From positions 16,306,001 through 16,370,000 of the forward strand of contig CM060731.1 in the NCBI GenBank assembly GCA_030704615.1: a stretch of 64,000 nucleotides of DNA, in the 5' to 3' direction. Every line of letters starts with the position of its first letter. Within the stretch, counting starts at the first letter, position 1. Under the pieces are notes generated by a model. The model had not been told where the DNA came from. It did not search any database and saw only the letters and a program-made list of their open reading frames with translations. Shown piece after piece: positions 11,707-23,114 of this stretch. Source of the stretch: Takakia lepidozioides. Its lineage: Eukaryota > Streptophyta > Takakiopsida > Takakiales > Takakiaceae. The position numbers and the translations under genes were made by a program.

Positions 11707-13276
11707 ATGTCCACCACAACTACGACTTCAGAGAGGTCAGAGAGTGCAGCTGGTGAGGCGGTAGATTCGCATGCAGGTGAAGTACTTGCGACGCAGACTC
11801 ATGATGTTGGGAGGAGACCTGGAAAGAGACCACGACAGACCAATTGGTCTGAAAGTGAAATGCACTGGCTTGCCGTGGCCAAGAAAGAGGAATGGCAGGC
11901 ATGGAAGGAATCTTCTGCCCGGGGGAATATGGTCGTGGACAGGGTCAAGTGGGAAAAGGTAGTTCGATTCTTGGAGAGCCACGGGGTGAGGGGCCGGGAT
12001 GTGGTCAGCTGCACCAACAAATGGAATATGATAGCAAAATTGTACAGAGATATCCGAGGACATCAGCTCCACGCGACAGGCAATCAGGATTATTGGGGCA
12101 TGGATGGCAAGGAGCGCGTAGCTCTAGCCTTCCAAAGGCATTCACCAAGGAGCTGTACAGCGATATGGACTTTTTGGCGGAGCGAGCATGCAATGCTCCG
12201 CGAGCCACTTCGAGCAGCACGCACATGCACATGCAGGTAATTTCTAATTTGCTTTGGTTGGCTCAAAATGCAGAAGTGGGAGCTGCCCAAATGCTGAATG
12301 AGGTGTTTTAAGTCTCCATGATAGTTCTATGAGACGAAATTACCGTGCCAAAGTAGAGTGCGATTCTTGAGGGTCTCTTTGAATGGAAGATAGGCATCTA
12401 ACTCTCCTTCTCTGTCAACAGCATAGACATCCTCCAACTCTAGTGCCCAGTCCTACAATAAGCAACGACATAGTCACTACAAACTCCACACACCTCTTAG
12501 TAGTTCTTTTTGTTAATTGAACATACACAGGATACAAGCCCAATTTTATATACAAAACCCTCTATTCTGTAGTGCTCATGTATTGTGTAATGTGCAAATA
12601 GCTATCAAAGTTTAAACAGGGACCCCGTCACAGGATTGTAGCCAGTTTCTACACTTGCAGAGGCTGCAAGCTCCAGGTACTTTGCATACAACAATGCCAG
12701 AACATTCAGGGCTAGACCCCTTGGAACCCTCATGGAATAAATATTCTAGCTGACCATGAATTCAAATTTAAGTTCCATTTTCTGGGCATGCAGATTGCCA
12801 TGGAGGTTGAGCCACCTGTCGTGCAAGTTGCGACCCCTACATCTCAGGTTGAGCTTCATGATCCGTCCTTGGAATAACCTGCAGCGGGTACTGAAGGATC
12901 GGATGCAAATGTCGAAGAACCTACAGTTCCACCTCGAGGACGGCCTCTAATTCCACGTTATACGCGCACATCGGCTGCTCCCTTTCCGAACTCCACGGGA
13001 AAGAAAAAGAAATCAACGGCTGGCGCTGACCTTCTGAATGCATTCAAAACTGCGAGTCTACTGAACTCACTCTACATTGACTTTGACATCAGGGATGTGT
13101 GGTTCATGGAAACCATGTTCGAGTTTGAGGTAAGAAAGGCTGAGATCGCTGAGCAAGAGGCATTAGTGGACCGACGAACCATGGTTAGCCACTTTGGGAG
13201 ACTTGTTGAGCATTTCGGGAATCTTGTGGACAAGCAGGGACGTCCAGGCCAACCCAATAGTGGAGATAACAGTTAG
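11707..13276 (+). pseudogene. Myb/SANT-like accessory protein of a PIF/Harbinger element (broken, two exons)
   Basis: Exon 1 starts at ATG 11707. It encodes a basic patch (RRPGKRPRQTNW) and a trihelix/Myb-SANT domain with conserved Trp residues (W-S-E-S-E-M-H-W, W-E-K-V, K-W-N). It ends in QDYWGMDGKER and LPKAF/ELYSDMDF blocks typical of the Harbinger DNA-binding partner protein. Near 12118-12127 the frame shifts: before it the SANT frame is read, after it LPKAFTKELYSDMDFL lies in another frame. ATGCAG|GTAATT (12236/12237) and GCATGCAG|ATT (12793/12794) bound a 557-bp phase-0 intron. Exon 2 has an in-frame TAA at 12875-12877, then continues open to TAG at 13274-13276 with a Pro-rich and an amphipathic C-terminal part. 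In the family this protein binds the transposon ends and carries the transposase into the nucleus. The two lesions indicate an inactive copy. Confidence 0.7.
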
Positions 13277-14888
13277 AATTCTTTGTTAAACTGAGATGAA
13301 TGAGGCACATGTAGCTGGGAACACCTATTGTGTCTTCCAGGAATGACCGTTGTATGACCTTGACTGCAATAGTGTGTGCAATAGGAAGGGTATGTGCATA
13401 TCTTCATCGAGTGACAAGTGAGCCATTTCTTTGACTGTGACTTTGAGACATTTGATAATCTCTTTCACTTTTGTGATCTTGGTTGTGAAAAAACGCAGCT
13501 CACCCTCACTCTTGTGTTACCCTGGGATGTTTTGTTTCTTGAACTGCAATCTACTACTTGCTTCTGTCACTGCTGGCACATGACATTTCACATGGCAATT
13601 CTTCCATGTTGTCACTCGACAATGTAGTTCTTACATGCATCTTCCCACTATCATTCTTCCTCTTCGTGTGTGCGATTGCACCACTTCATTATGCTGCTCA
13701 GTGAGCAAGTAGTTCTTCGTTCTCTATGTATCGTGTGTGTGTGCATTTATGAATGCCGGTCTTCACCCTTATCCTCATGTACTCTGACCCTGAATCGCCA
13801 CAATCACACCTTTGAAGTAGGGCTGCAAGCTTGGAGGAGATTTTTTTGGGTCTTGACCTCTTCTCAGTGCTGGTTCTCACGTTGCACCCAGGTGTTGGGT
13901 TTTGTGGGTGATTAAGATGTTTGTGTATGAAGCCAGGGCCTGCAAGATCTCAAAATGATAGAAATGGTAACCAAGAAGAAAGAAATGTTGGATTACACGT
14001 GTTGTTTGTGCACTGTTTCTACTGTTCATAGGAAACCTGTGTGCTTGTGTGTCTAGTTGGAAGAATGTTGATAATTTTGACTTATTCATTTGTATGGTTG
14101 CGGATGATTGCCACCATTGTCTTTGTCTTCCTTTAATCTGGCTGATGTGATTGACTAGTACATTTTCTTGGACAAATTTTCTAGTTGGTGGGTTAGAGTC
14201 CCCGGCATCCAAAGCCAATGTGAGATTGTTGTGATGGTGTGGACACAGGCAAGACCGTGCCAAGGCTGTTGACATCCTCGTGAAGGATCTCAAGGTGTTC
14301 TAGTCCTCTTTTAACGAGGAGCAATATAGGAGATTACCCAGCTTCTTAAAAACTTCAGGTTTGCCCAATGTTTTCTGAAAGCTCCCCCCCTATCTATTGT
14401 ATGCTTCATTGCCACGTAGGAGTGCGGTCTGTTGACTGGTCTCCTTAGGGCTTGGCATCAAATGACGGGTGTGTTTCCAAGACTTGCTGAAGCTGATTCT
14501 TGTCGGGAAATTAGAAATCTATGTTCAGCTTTGTATTGCTGGGATTTTCACTCATGTATGTTGCTCCAATGTCACAGGCAGAGAAAAGATACATGAAAAG
14601 ATCTGTTTTTAAAGAGTGCTCACTTTTGACTCTTAAAGTTGCTAGCCAGTAGTTTCAGAGCTTTTGACTCTGAAAGCTTGCTGGCACAGGTAGTTGCCAA
14701 ACACTTCAGGTGCTCAGTGTTTGTCCTCAACCATCATGTGACTGATATTCCCCATTGTTGAATGTCACTAATGGATGAACGATTCCCTTACAACATAGAT
14801 CTAGACATTCTCACTCGAAGCAATGACATAGCCCAAACATTGTGAATGATTGGCGGAGTGACCACATTAAGCAACTCTCGAGGTCAAT
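13277..14888. other. Non-coding, nothing recognised
   Basis: This lies between the SANT gene and the WD40 fragment. Only short frames without motifs occur. It may be interior sequence of the Harbinger element if both of its genes belong to one copy. Confidence 0.35.
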
Positions 14889-15930
14889 GTGACGCAAGAG
14901 CCTGTCATTGAACCAACACTTTTCAACCTCTCAAATGGGGCCTTTCAGAGTGCAGTGAGGCCTTTAAGACGAAGAAAACGTACTACAGACAGCTCTGTAG
15001 GTGCCCAAGATGGTGGAACGGCACTGGAAAACAACTCAACTGGATCAGGTGGCTCAGGTGGATCAGGGGAGACGATTTTACTGGCCACTGCCAGTGCTGA
15101 TGGAAGGTGAGACCACACCCTCTTGCTTTCCTATATATTAGAACTGGGTTTTCCAGTATAGTGACATGATTAAATAAGCCCGATACATGTATAGGGGTTG
15201 ATGATCTTTGGCACACATGAGTTGTCATTGACCCTTGGCAGGAGGTCAAGCTGAAATAGTATTTGTTCTTGTGATTGCAAATTAAACTATTAGCAGCTTA
15301 AAGCTCTATGGTCCTTTCAAGTGCAACTTTGTCATGCTGGTGATTGGCAAGTCCCAAAACCAGACAGGCAGAATGCATGTGCTGAATTACCTGTTGTTAT
15401 TGATTTAACAGCCCTAGGTTTTTGAGAATTTGTAACATTATAGAACATAGCAATCGTCCCCTTGCTACACAAGACAACATGATTACATGACCCCTGCCAA
15501 AACGGTCCAACTGTTGTTGTATACTAAACTGGCATGGTCAATGCCTGAAGAAGATTTGAAAATTTTATGTTCTGCCTCTGGTCACCACCAATTGGACGCA
15601 GAGTAGTAGCATTGAGTAGAGCTCTAAAAGGCGTGGTATGGTGGAAGTGGCTCTCTACACAGTCCAAAGTCTACCTTGTCTAAGGCTGAATGTTAAAATC
15701 AACATTCTCCCAGTCACTATAACATTCATCATTCCAATATTTATCCTTGGCAGGTAGCAGATGCAGATCTTGTCCCCGTGAGTTCACTTGCACTCATTGT
15801 ATCGGAAGTGGTCCCAACAAGAGTGCTTTTGGCGGTTGGAAAAGGGTCAGGGAAAATTGCTGCGTGGGAATTTGACATGTCATGGTACTGTTGCCAAATG
15901 GCGAGCCACCTGCGGGCACATGATCGAGTG
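14889..15930 (+). pseudogene. WD40 gene fragment, possibly TFIIIC-subunit-like
   Basis: Two exon-like blocks are visible. The first (to about 15108) has a basic, Gly/Ser-rich stretch ending in ILLATASADGR before a GT donor. The second (15754-15929, after a CAG acceptor) reads VLLAVGKGSGKIAAWEFD and ends in RAHDRV before a GTAAGA donor. These look like WD40 blades of the plant proteins related to general transcription factor 3C (LAVGxxSG then W then AHDxVVTG). The two blocks do not join in phase, and no further blades were found, so I take this as a fragment of a host gene. It lies between the two Harbinger genes, where it could have been captured or could predate the insertion. Confidence 0.35.
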
Positions 15931-16826
15931 GTAAGAATCTACTGTCCATCGAGTGTGGTTAAGTTGACCGTAGTCTCTAGAGTCTGATCATCCTAGGTGA
16001 GATGATGAACCCTGTTATATTAGGAGATCCCTTTCGGACATCATACTGGACGAAATCAATTAGCAGTCAGAAAGCCAATACAGTGTCCATTGCCTGTACT
16101 CATTTCTGAGGAAATTTATCCATTAAAGTATGCTCCTGATGTAAATACTTTTATCTTCCATGAAACAAGCAGCACTCATCTGGGCTCAGGGTTATGGTGG
16201 TAGGTGACAGGACGGATATGGACGCATGATGGGCGACAGCGCCTCATAATAGACATGTAGACACATAACTTTGCTTGCAACCCTTCTAGTAAGAAGGTGT
16301 GCTGCCAGGCATTGTTGCCAATTAATTCCTGGAATAAACTCTGGCTTTCCTCAGTCAATGATACTGCAGGTTCTAGAGAAAGATAAAGGTCTAGAGAAAG
16401 GTATCGATCATTGTTATGAACCTACTCAGGTTTCATGTACAGAGTGTCTAACTTCTGAGGGCAGGAACACAAAACTTGCTTTTTTATCTCAGCCACCAAC
16501 ATTTGCAAGGATGTCGTCTGAAAATGAAAGAGAATGAGAAAAAATGAAGGAAAAATGGAGTTGACCTACCATCACCCATTCACAAATCTCCAAAGCCTCC
16601 CTGCCATACCCAGTACATAAACAGAGTACACATTAGTTCGCCACTAATTCTGAATTTCATCTTCATGCTCAAGCAACACGGTCTCTCTTTCAAACTTCAG
16701 ACCCTTGATTTCAGATTTGGAGACGTTAAAATATGTTTGTGTGAAAGGTCATCATGCTCTCATATGGCCACAAAAGAATCCATGAAATGTTAAAAAAATT
16801 AAAAATCCTCGAAAGCACTAACCTTA
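15931..16826. other. Non-coding, nothing recognised
   Basis: This is downstream of the WD40 fragment and of the leftward transposase 3' end. I saw no exon, repeat boundary or RNA gene. Confidence 0.35.
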
Positions 16827-18182
16827 TCATGCGTGTAAAATGTGACGACAAACAATCTCTCGTAGCTCAGCACCTATATTCAGGCCCCTGTCGACAGCTG
16901 GCTCTTGATCATGAGCTAGGTGATCTCGCTCCCTGATTGCTTCAAGCGCATCCATCTCGTTGAATACATCCTCAAAATCCACTTCTTTGAAGTCCACAAG
17001 TATGTTGTAAAGGATGCAACATGCATGGACCACATGTGGTAGAAATGTAATATCAAGGCCACTTCTCCAACCCACTTCTTTGAAGGTACCTTTGAGCCGT
17101 CCAAATGCAATCTCAGCATAAATCCTCGTTTTTTACAACTGATGGTTGAACACGGTCTTGGCTCTAGAGAGTGCTGGAGCATTGGCAGCTCTTTTGTAGC
17201 TAGGGATCAGCCAAGGAAGGCAGGGATATATGGCATCCCCGAGAAGGATAGGTGGGATAGTCTGGCCATTGTCCAGAATAACACTTTCTCCCCGCAATAT
17301 AGTTCCTTGAGAAGCCGGATAGAAGAGTGGGGAGTTGCGCAACACTCTCGAGTCATTCATACTTCCCGGCTCCCCAACATAAATATCTACAAATTTTGCA
17401 CTAGGATTGACAACACCCTGCAACACCATTGAGTAGTATCCAAGTCTATTGCGATAGTCGAGTTTGATATTGTTTGCAGGGGCTTGAATCCTGATTTGCG
17501 TACAATCGATTACACCCACTACATTTGGAATTCCAGATCTACGTTCGTTTTCGAGCATGGATGTCTTTAGGGTATCACCAGCCTCCCATCGAAGGTGGTG
17601 ACCTAACACAGACACAATAGTAGGTACAACTTGACGTAAGAGCTCATATAGTGTCGCTGCACCAATTCCAAATGCTTCTGTCATTTCAGCAGTAGTTGCT
17701 GCCCATATCAATTTGTATAATACAGCCCCGACCCGCATGGGAACAGATAAGCATTTGCGATAGTTAGTGTCTTGCAGAGATATCGAAGGAGCAAGAGCAT
17801 TGCATAGCCAGTTGAAGGTACCTGAACTCATTTTCATGATCATGAGCCATCGAGCATCGTCATACTCCAATAGAAATTCCTGAAACCATGCTCGAGACCT
17901 ATGCTTCACCCACATCCCAGATGAAATGCAACCTCTAGGTTTGCAAAACTTGATAATGAAAAGTGTGTCAAGCGCTGAATGCCATTGCTGGATGCATTGG
18001 TCAAGGGAATCATCTTCGTCCACGTCCATTCCATGGACTTGGGAAAGTGACGCATCCACATGCAAACTTGGTGTCTTGGACCCTAACCCAAAGAGCTCTG
18101 GAAACTGATCCATCATGTATTGCATGAGGACGAGAATCTCAGCAAATGCTAAGAAGACATCCTTGTCCATCATGGGTTCCAT
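16827..18182 (-). pseudogene. PIF/Harbinger DDE transposase (premature stop)
   Basis: The leftward frame starts at ATG 18180-18182. It encodes an acidic N-terminus, a helical DNA-binding region with CLSVPMRVG, and the DDE_Tnp_4 nuclease. The first catalytic Asp is in GVIDCTQI, the second in GEPGSMNDSRVL; LLGDAIYPCLPWLI is the usual conserved block. The frame stops at TAA (17133-17135) after FNHQL. The very next codons, in the same frame, read IYAEIAFGRLKGTF and continue to 16827. That block holds the third catalytic residue (Glu), so one nonsense mutation separates the DDE triad. Removing it, the protein would be about 450 residues, normal for the family. It faces the SANT gene at 11.7-13.3 kb, its expected partner. 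No functional enzyme is expected from this copy. Confidence 0.85.
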
Positions 18183-18859
18183 CCTGTGAGTTAGGCCCCC
18201 ACCTCTTGCTTGGAAAATAGAATATTATGACAGCCTTCTCGTCCCAAAATGTTCAACAGTTGCTCTCCAAATTCTTGTTTCCCAACACATTCCCGGTACC
18301 AACCCCATTTAAGTCTTCTAGTAAAAGAAGCATGAGATGATGATTGACCCTTCACTCAGAGCTGCTTGATGGTAAATGCCATCAAATCTAAACTATTTGA
18401 CCATGGATAGAGAAGTGGCTCAGGTTGGACTAATTAACCAACCCTCATATCCGAGCTTATCCATAACACTTGGGGTAGACTGGAATCAGCGTGCTCCAAT
18501 TGATTTCAAGAAGAAATGATCCGAACATGTAAGGTACACCAAGATCATTGACTCTTTCTTTACCTGGTTTGGCATTCAAGAAGCAAACTTTTCAGATACG
18601 ACATGGAGATTCCTTGCAAACAGAATCCTCCTACCAATTATGTAGTCCTGAAGGTGCTGTGCCTATGGCATTGGATTATACTTCATGCGTGCAGTGTATT
18701 TACCTGGGTAGGAACAAACAGCTGACGAGGGTTGATTTCAAACTTCTGACCCAAAGTCATGTCTTCAACATCTTGGCAGCTCACTCCATCAACGGTGAAG
18801 CTAAGCGGACACTCCACGCACTAGTTCATCACAAAAATCAAGTTCAGAATCTGTGACAC
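18183..18859. other. Junction between Harbinger remnant and truncated Ty3 element
   Basis: The Ty3 polyprotein stops being recognisable at about 18880, and no integrase follows. A 102-codon frame at 18548-18856 has no recognisable domain. I could not identify the Harbinger terminal repeat or the deletion breakpoint precisely. Confidence 0.35.
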
Positions 18860-20905
18860 CTATCCTGAGTTGTTGAAATACCAAACTAACTCATTCCTGC
18901 ATTCAGAGTTCCCCTTCGGCACGTAGAGACGCTTTTGCTTATACCGGAGCAGTCCATTTTGTAAGTGGAAGTGCGATTTAACCCCCATCCTCAAGTCCTG
19001 CATCACGGACTTCGCCAGCTCATCCTTCTGGCAAGCCTTCCAGATCTTCCTTTGGAGCGCCGTCTCGCCCTTGTACACCAACAAGAGCTGATGCTTTCTA
19101 CTTAAAGCATCGGCCACCACGTTGTCTCGTCTCGATTTGTACTGGATATCCACGTCGAACACCGCCAAAGTATCTTGCCACCTAAGTTGTTTTGGGGACA
19201 ACTTGGGCTGCGTGGCAAAATACTTCACCGTGACATTGTCCGTGAACACCTTCACTGGGTTGGAACCAACATAGTGGCGCCAAAGCTCAAGACAGTGCAC
19301 CACCGCCTTCATCTCTTTCTCATGTGTCGGCCACCGTCGCTCCACTTCATTCAGTTTCTTACTTTCGTAAGCCACTGGACGTCCATCTTGCATCAGTACA
19401 CCCCCAATCGCGAAGTCCGACGCATCTGTATGTATCTCGAACGGACGATCGAACTCCGGGATTTTCAAGACTGGAGCTTCCACCATCCGTTGCTTCAATT
19501 CAGCAAAAGCTTGGCCACAAAAGGTGTTCCATGCCCAGACTTTAGATTTACACAGAAGGTCTGACAACGACCCCGCGATTTTGGCGAAATTTCTCACATA
19601 CTTCCGGTAATAGGAGGCGAGTCCTAGGAAGGATCGCACTCCCGGGACCGAAGTCGGAGGCTCCCAGTCCAAGATCGCCCTCACCTTTCTGTCATCCATT
19701 TTGATCCCATCCTGTGTAATTACATGCCCCAGGAACTCCACTTTTATGACCCCGAATTCGCACTTTGAAGCTTTGGCATATAGCTTCCCTTCTCGCAATT
19801 TCTGGAACACCCTTTTGAGGTGCTCCAGGTGCTCCTCCTTTGTTTTCGAATACACCAAGATGTTGTCGATGTACACGATCACAAAGTCATCCAACCACTC
19901 CTGGAAAAGGCTGTTCATCAGCGTGCTAAATGTCGCTGGTGCATTGGTGAGCCCAAAAGGCATCACCAAGAACTCATATGAACCATACATTGTCCTGCAC
20001 GCGGTCTTCTCCTCATCTCCTTCCGCCACTTGAATTTGATGATAGCCGGAGCGCAGATCGATCCGGCTGAAATACTTCGCTCCTGCCAACCGATCGAAAA
20101 GGTCGTCGATCCTTGGCAAAGGGTACCGGTTTTTGATAGTCACCTTATTCAGAGCCCTGTAATCGACACACATCCGCAGCGTCCCATCCTTTTTATTTGC
20201 AAATAGCACCGGGGCTCCGTAAGGTGACTTACTCGGCCGGATGTACCCCTTTGACATTAGATCTTTGAGCTGAATCTTCAGCTCGACCAACTCTCTGTGG
20301 CTCAACCGGTAGGGCGCCTTGGCAGGCGGTTCCGATCCCGGTATTACCTCAATCTTGTGGTCAACTCCTCTTCGCGGTGGCAAGCCGCTTGGCAAATCCT
20401 CCGGCATCACATCATGGTATTTCTCCAAAATCCCCTTGATCCAATCTGGGCTCGGCTCTCCATCGCCTTCTCCCTTCACTTCTCTCATGTAGAGCAAAAA
20501 CTGGGGCTCGTGTGCCTCCTCCACGGCCCACTCCCTTGCTGATAGAAGGTTTATTCGCCCTCCCACGGGTTTGGGCGTTTCCGAAACTCGTAAGACCTCG
20601 CCACCATTCCAACATGGCAGCGTGACTACCCTCTTGCGGCCATCTATGACCGCTCCGGATTTGCTCAAAAATGTCATCCCCAAAATGAGATCCACTCCAT
20701 CGATCTCGCAGACGGTGAAATTCTCGCGTCCCTCCCAACTCCCCAGTTGAAGAGGAACATCGAACGCCAACCTCGTCGCCAATTGCGGTTCTCCTTTGGC
20801 AGAACGCACCTCAATAGAGGCCCCTACGTCAGTTGTCGGGAGTCCCAGCTTTTGTGCCGTTGCCGGTGTCATGAAGGAGTGCGACGCTCCTGTGTCCACC
20901 AACAA
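18860..20905 (-). pseudogene. Ty3 pol: protease, reverse transcriptase, RNase H (no integrase)
   Basis: The open part is 681 codons. It opens with the aspartic protease loop [10 protein letters not shown], then RT with DYRALNK, the first catalytic Asp in [25 protein letters not shown], and the active-site strand [12 protein letters not shown]. The last should be YIDD, so one metal-binding Asp is Asn (GAC to AAC). RNase H follows with [21 protein letters not shown] and FTDN. Upstream, the same frame continues back through LFVDGIISGTNV with a TAA (20906-20908) just before LLVDTG, so protease is separated from the preceding part by one nonsense codon. The tail KRLYVPKG is the start of the integrase linker, but the HHCC finger never comes. 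The protein would have copied element RNA into DNA. Confidence 0.85.
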
Positions 20906-20925
20906 TTACACGTTAGTTCCGGATA

Positions 20926-22167
20926 TTATCCCATCCACGAACAATAAGTGACTCCTTTACGCAATGCGCCAGTTTCCTGATACAACTCACAAGAATATTT
21001 GCCTACCTTGCAAGTCCTGGCGACCACCGCTTCCACCAAGCGACTGATGGTATCTTCCGACAGCTCTGTGGTCGCCCGAGTCATGTTCAATTGCCGGGGC
21101 TTCGTGCACTTCTTGGCCATGTGCCCGGGCTCCCCACAATTGAAACACACTCCATCAAAGGTTGCCTTCTGTCCGCCATAGGCCGCTCCACCCGCTTTTC
21201 CTTTCGAAGCACCGGGTGCCGCCTTGACTTGTGATGGCTCTCCCTTCGATTTCCACATGCTGTTGTCGCCGCGTGGCCTATCCCACTTCTTTTCCGGTCG
21301 GAAGGAGTCACCTTCCCGCCGGGTCTTCTTGTGGTTTAGCTCCGTACGGCCTTGTCTTTCATCCCTAGGGACATCTGAGAAACATTCAGCCCTCTCAATT
21401 GCCTCGTTCAAAGTCTTAGGTGGCTTCTCCTCCAACTTCCGCCTGGCCCATGGGGCCAACCCCGCCACAAAGTTGAAGACCATTTCTGGTTCCGCCATAT
21501 CTGCGACTTCGAGCAACAACACATTGAAAGCCTGGACATATCCCCGAATGTCATCTGTTTGCTTCAAATTCCTCATCTTGTCCCGGGCAAGCCAGGACGC
21601 ATTGAGGGGCACAAACTGTCTCTTCATCAATTCCTTGAACCCACTCCAGTTCAAGGTTTCCGGACTGGGACCTCGGTCGTGAAGGCGTTTCTGCCACCAT
21701 TGTTGAGCATAGCCCCTCAAATAGGTGGGAGCCACTTCCACCCGATCCTCATCACTCAACTTGGCCGCCCGGAAGTACTGCTCTAGCTCCAAGAGCCAGG
21801 TGTTGAGTGCCTTCCGACTTCGGACGCCCTCGAAGGTGCCGGGTTCCTTAGGCTTCACCTTAAACTTTGCCTTAGTGGAAGTGGCATTAGCCGCCCTCAA
21901 CACGTCTTTCAGCGTCCCGCCAAACTGCGCCAACAACCCTTCCCAAAAGGCTGCCGGCATGGGAGGCATCTGTTGGTCGGTCGGAGCTCTCACGGATTCC
22001 TCGGGCTCCGACTCCTCGGATTCCTCCCGCTCTTGAGCGGCCTCGTTTTCGGAAACGTGCATCGCTCCCTCAAACGGCCGCCTCGGTGACACGTCGCCCC
22101 CATCGGGCTCACTAGGATCATCATCTTTTGGGCCGTTCCGCTTTCGCTTTGGCTTGCCCGACCCCAT
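20926..22167 (-). CDS. Ty3 gag (capsid and nucleocapsid)
   Basis: This frame is open for 413 codons from the ATG at 22165-22167 (MGSGKPKRKRNG). An open extension upstream would run into the primer-binding site, so it is not the start. An acidic, disordered N-terminus is followed by the retrotransposon gag core (PGTFEG, WLLELEQYF, YLRGYAQQWWQKR, FKELMKRQFVP). A basic linker and one zinc knuckle, CFNCGEPGHMAKKC, follow. It would form the virus-like particle and package element RNA. The frame ends at 20926, and protease sits in a different frame, so a frameshift (programmed or mutational) lies between them. Confidence 0.85.
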   Translation of the reverse strand: MGSGKPKRKRNGPKDDDPSEPDGGDVSPRRPFEGAMHVSENEAAQEREESEESEPEESVRAPTDQQMPPMPAAFWEGLLAQFGGTLKDVLRAANATSTKAKFKVKPKEPGTFEGVRSRKALNTWLLELEQYFRAAKLSDEDRVEVAPTYLRGYAQQWWQKRLHDRGPSPETLNWSGFKELMKRQFVPLNASWLARDKMRNLKQTDDIRGYVQAFNVLLLEVADMAEPEMVFNFVAGLAPWARRKLEEKPPKTLNEAIERAECFSDVPRDERQGRTELNHKKTRREGDSFRPEKKWDRPRGDNSMWKSKGEPSQVKAAPGASKGKAGGAAYGGQKATFDGVCFNCGEPGHMAKKCTKPRQLNMTRATTELSEDTISRLVEAVVARTCKVGKYSCELYQETGALRKGVTYCSWMG

Positions 22168-22208
22168 GATGAGGCCAATCCCAAGGACGATCGTGTACTG
22201 AACTCTAA

Positions 22209-22220
22209 GCTCTGATACCA
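22209..22220 (-). other. Ty3 primer-binding site
   Basis: On the minus strand the sequence is TGGTATCAGAGC, the standard plant retrotransposon site complementary to the 3' end of initiator tRNA-Met. It starts 2 bp after the end of the LTR, where reverse transcription is primed. Confidence 0.9.
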
Positions 22221-22222
22221 AG

Positions 22223-22984
22223 TGTCACGCACCTCACTTCGGTAAGCTCCCCTTCAAGTCATAGATACTCACTTTGATGCGCGCGCCTGACTCCCAACCT
22301 GGCCGCCCGGGCCAACTTGGAGCTTCGGCTGCTCACCGGGACATAACGGTCCCCCTTCGCTCTCCCACTAAACCTTCCACCTATTTGGGCCTAGTGGAAT
22401 TCCCTTTGGTTGATGGCAGTCCGGAACAGCTCCCCACTCTTTGGTCGCTTTCCGGCTCGCACGCTTACTCACTAGTTTTTGGTCACCAACGGGCTTGCAA
22501 CCGTTCTCGGGGTTACTACTCCCTATATATACTTCTGTAGCTGTCCGCGGGGGTTTCACAACCAGCCATGCCATTTTATGGCGAACCACCACGAAAACCC
22601 TCAACTCCCGGTGATGAGTCGCGGTGAGTCTTGGCCCACTCACCACGACCCCTATGGACCGTGATGAGTCCCAAGACTCCCCACGACTCCCACCACGAGG
22701 TCTCCGCCCCCATGGTGAGTCGTATGCCACCCCCACTAAGTCCCGCTAAGCTACCACCACCCCTTGTGGAGCCACCCCCACCGCAACCCGTGTGCGGGGC
22801 TCCACCTAGTGAGCGCCTCCGCCTCCTTGAGTGCCTTGGGCACTCAAGGGTGCTTCAGCCCCCCATACCTATCGCTGCCGCTGCCCCCACCACAGGGGCA
22901 GCCCCTCATGTGTCCCGACCCCCTGCCCTTAAGGCAAAGGGCCGCGACAACAACGCACGCACTCCCGCAAGAAATCGGGAGTCA
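22223..22984 (-). repeat. 5' LTR of the Ty3 element
   Basis: On the minus strand the LTR would start TGACTCCCG (22984) and end GTGCGTGACA (22223), giving the TG...CA ends of LTRs, directly next to the primer-binding site. The inner end is well supported. The outer end is inferred from the TG dinucleotide and has no second LTR for comparison. The middle is rich in repeated GAGTC/GACTC-type words (about 22610-22740), including GTGATGAGTC twice. Confidence 0.55.
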
Positions 22985-23114
22985 CTTCGTTTTTCTACTT
23001 TTCATTAGAGGGAGAGTGGTAGTCAAGCTGGAGAGGGTTCCTTCTACAATACGAAAGAGAAGAAAGTCTCTTTATTTTACTTCCCTTAGAGAGAGACGCA
23101 AAGCAGAAGAGCAA

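Larger units (their letters stand above)
18860..22984 (-). mobile_element. Ty3 (Metaviridae-type) LTR retrotransposon, truncated
   Basis: Read leftward, the order is a 5' LTR (22984-22223), a tRNA-Met-type primer-binding site, gag with a CCHC knuckle, protease, reverse transcriptase and RNase H. This is the Ty3 gene order. Integrase, the polypurine tract and the 3' LTR are missing; the element ends within the linker after RNase H. With a stop between gag and protease and an altered polymerase active site, this copy cannot move by itself. Confidence 0.85.

Noticed and set aside
19175-22036. Rightward open frames across the Ty3 element
   Set aside because: They are antisense shadows of the gag and pol frames.
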